A stretch of DNA of 13,157 nt, taken from contig SFFP01000033.1 in the NCBI GenBank assembly GCA_004556875.1, positions 1-13,157 on the forward strand, in the 5' to 3' direction. The translations under genes and the position numbers were made by a program. The DNA is from Ruminococcus flavefaciens. GTDB taxonomy: Bacteria > Bacillota_A > Clostridia > Oscillospirales > Ruminococcaceae. The stretch's first letter is position 1. Every line of letters starts with the position of its first letter. The notes under the pieces are model-generated. The model saw only the letters and a program-made list of their open reading frames with translations. It had not been told where the DNA came from and searched no databases. Below, one piece after another: positions 13,072 to 13,157 of the stretch.

Positions 13072-13157
13072 TTCCTGGATACGGAGACGACCGGCCTGAG
13101 CGGCGGCGCGGGTACCGTGGCGTTTGAGATCGGCGTGGGATTCATCGACGACCGCGG
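13072..13157 (+). CDS. Start of a DEDDh exonuclease domain, fragment running off the window
   Basis: In the plus frame beginning TTC at 13072 the translation is FLDTETTGLSGGAGTVAFEI followed by GVGFIDDRG. LDTETTGLSGGAGT is the first catalytic motif (acidic D and E) of RNase H-like 3'-5' exonucleases, closest in pattern to the YprB-type family. No start codon or ribosome site belonging to it is visible, and its upstream bases belong to the WYL gene on the other strand. Of bases 13081-13157, 54 of 77 are G or C, far above the rest of the window. It looks like a piece of another genome joined at the contig end. Confidence 0.65.

Noticed and set aside
13068..13145. N-terminal extension of the WYL-gene open frame to the ATG at 13145
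   Set aside because: It has no family resemblance, lies in the 70% GC block and is antisense to a clear exonuclease motif.

Overview
The window looks like chromosomal DNA of a Gram-positive anaerobe of the Clostridia, most likely a Ruminococcus-like member of the Oscillospiraceae. This is inferred from the strong AGGAGG-type ribosome sites, consensus TTGACA/TATAAT promoters, the SipW/TasA-like genes and the general codon use; it was not tested by a search. GC is moderate except for the last ~90 bases, which are about 70% GC and look foreign.

Layout. (1) 1-1980: the right end of an integrated mobile element. It holds a terminator from a gene off the left edge, two hairpins, a small excisionase (270-464), a complete tyrosine integrase (566-1837) and short direct repeats that could be integrase arm sites. 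The element abuts the exact 3' CCA end of the tmRNA gene, the likely attachment site; its other end lies outside the window. (2) 1981-4754, minus strand: the trans-translation locus. A consensus promoter drives smpB, an S66-family (LD-carboxypeptidase/MccF-like) peptidase and a SAM methyltransferase. Next comes ssrA (tmRNA) with its own perfect consensus promoter, whose -35 box sits inside an 11-bp inverted repeat. (3) 4790-12596, minus strand: one compact seven-gene operon between a promoter near 12570 and a terminator at 4790-4823. In transcription order it encodes a degenerate EAL protein, a membrane-anchored TasA/camelysin-like protein, a SipW-type signal peptidase with a repeat tail, a membrane-anchored McrB-like AAA+ ATPase, a 982-residue fusion (DUF2357/McrC-like N-terminus, long charged coiled coil, C-terminal SipW-type signal peptidase), a one-pass membrane protein and a small coiled-coil protein. 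(4) 12620-13157: the C-terminal part of a WYL-domain regulator on the minus strand, running head-on into the start of a DEDDh exonuclease domain on the plus strand at a sharp GC change. This is probably a chimeric contig end.

The operon in (3) is the most interesting part. It combines the motor and partner domain of an McrBC-type system with two signal peptidases and a probable signal-peptidase substrate, and no nuclease domain is visible. My working inference is a membrane-localised AAA+ machine that works with signal peptidases on an exported TasA-like protein, rather than a DNA restriction system.
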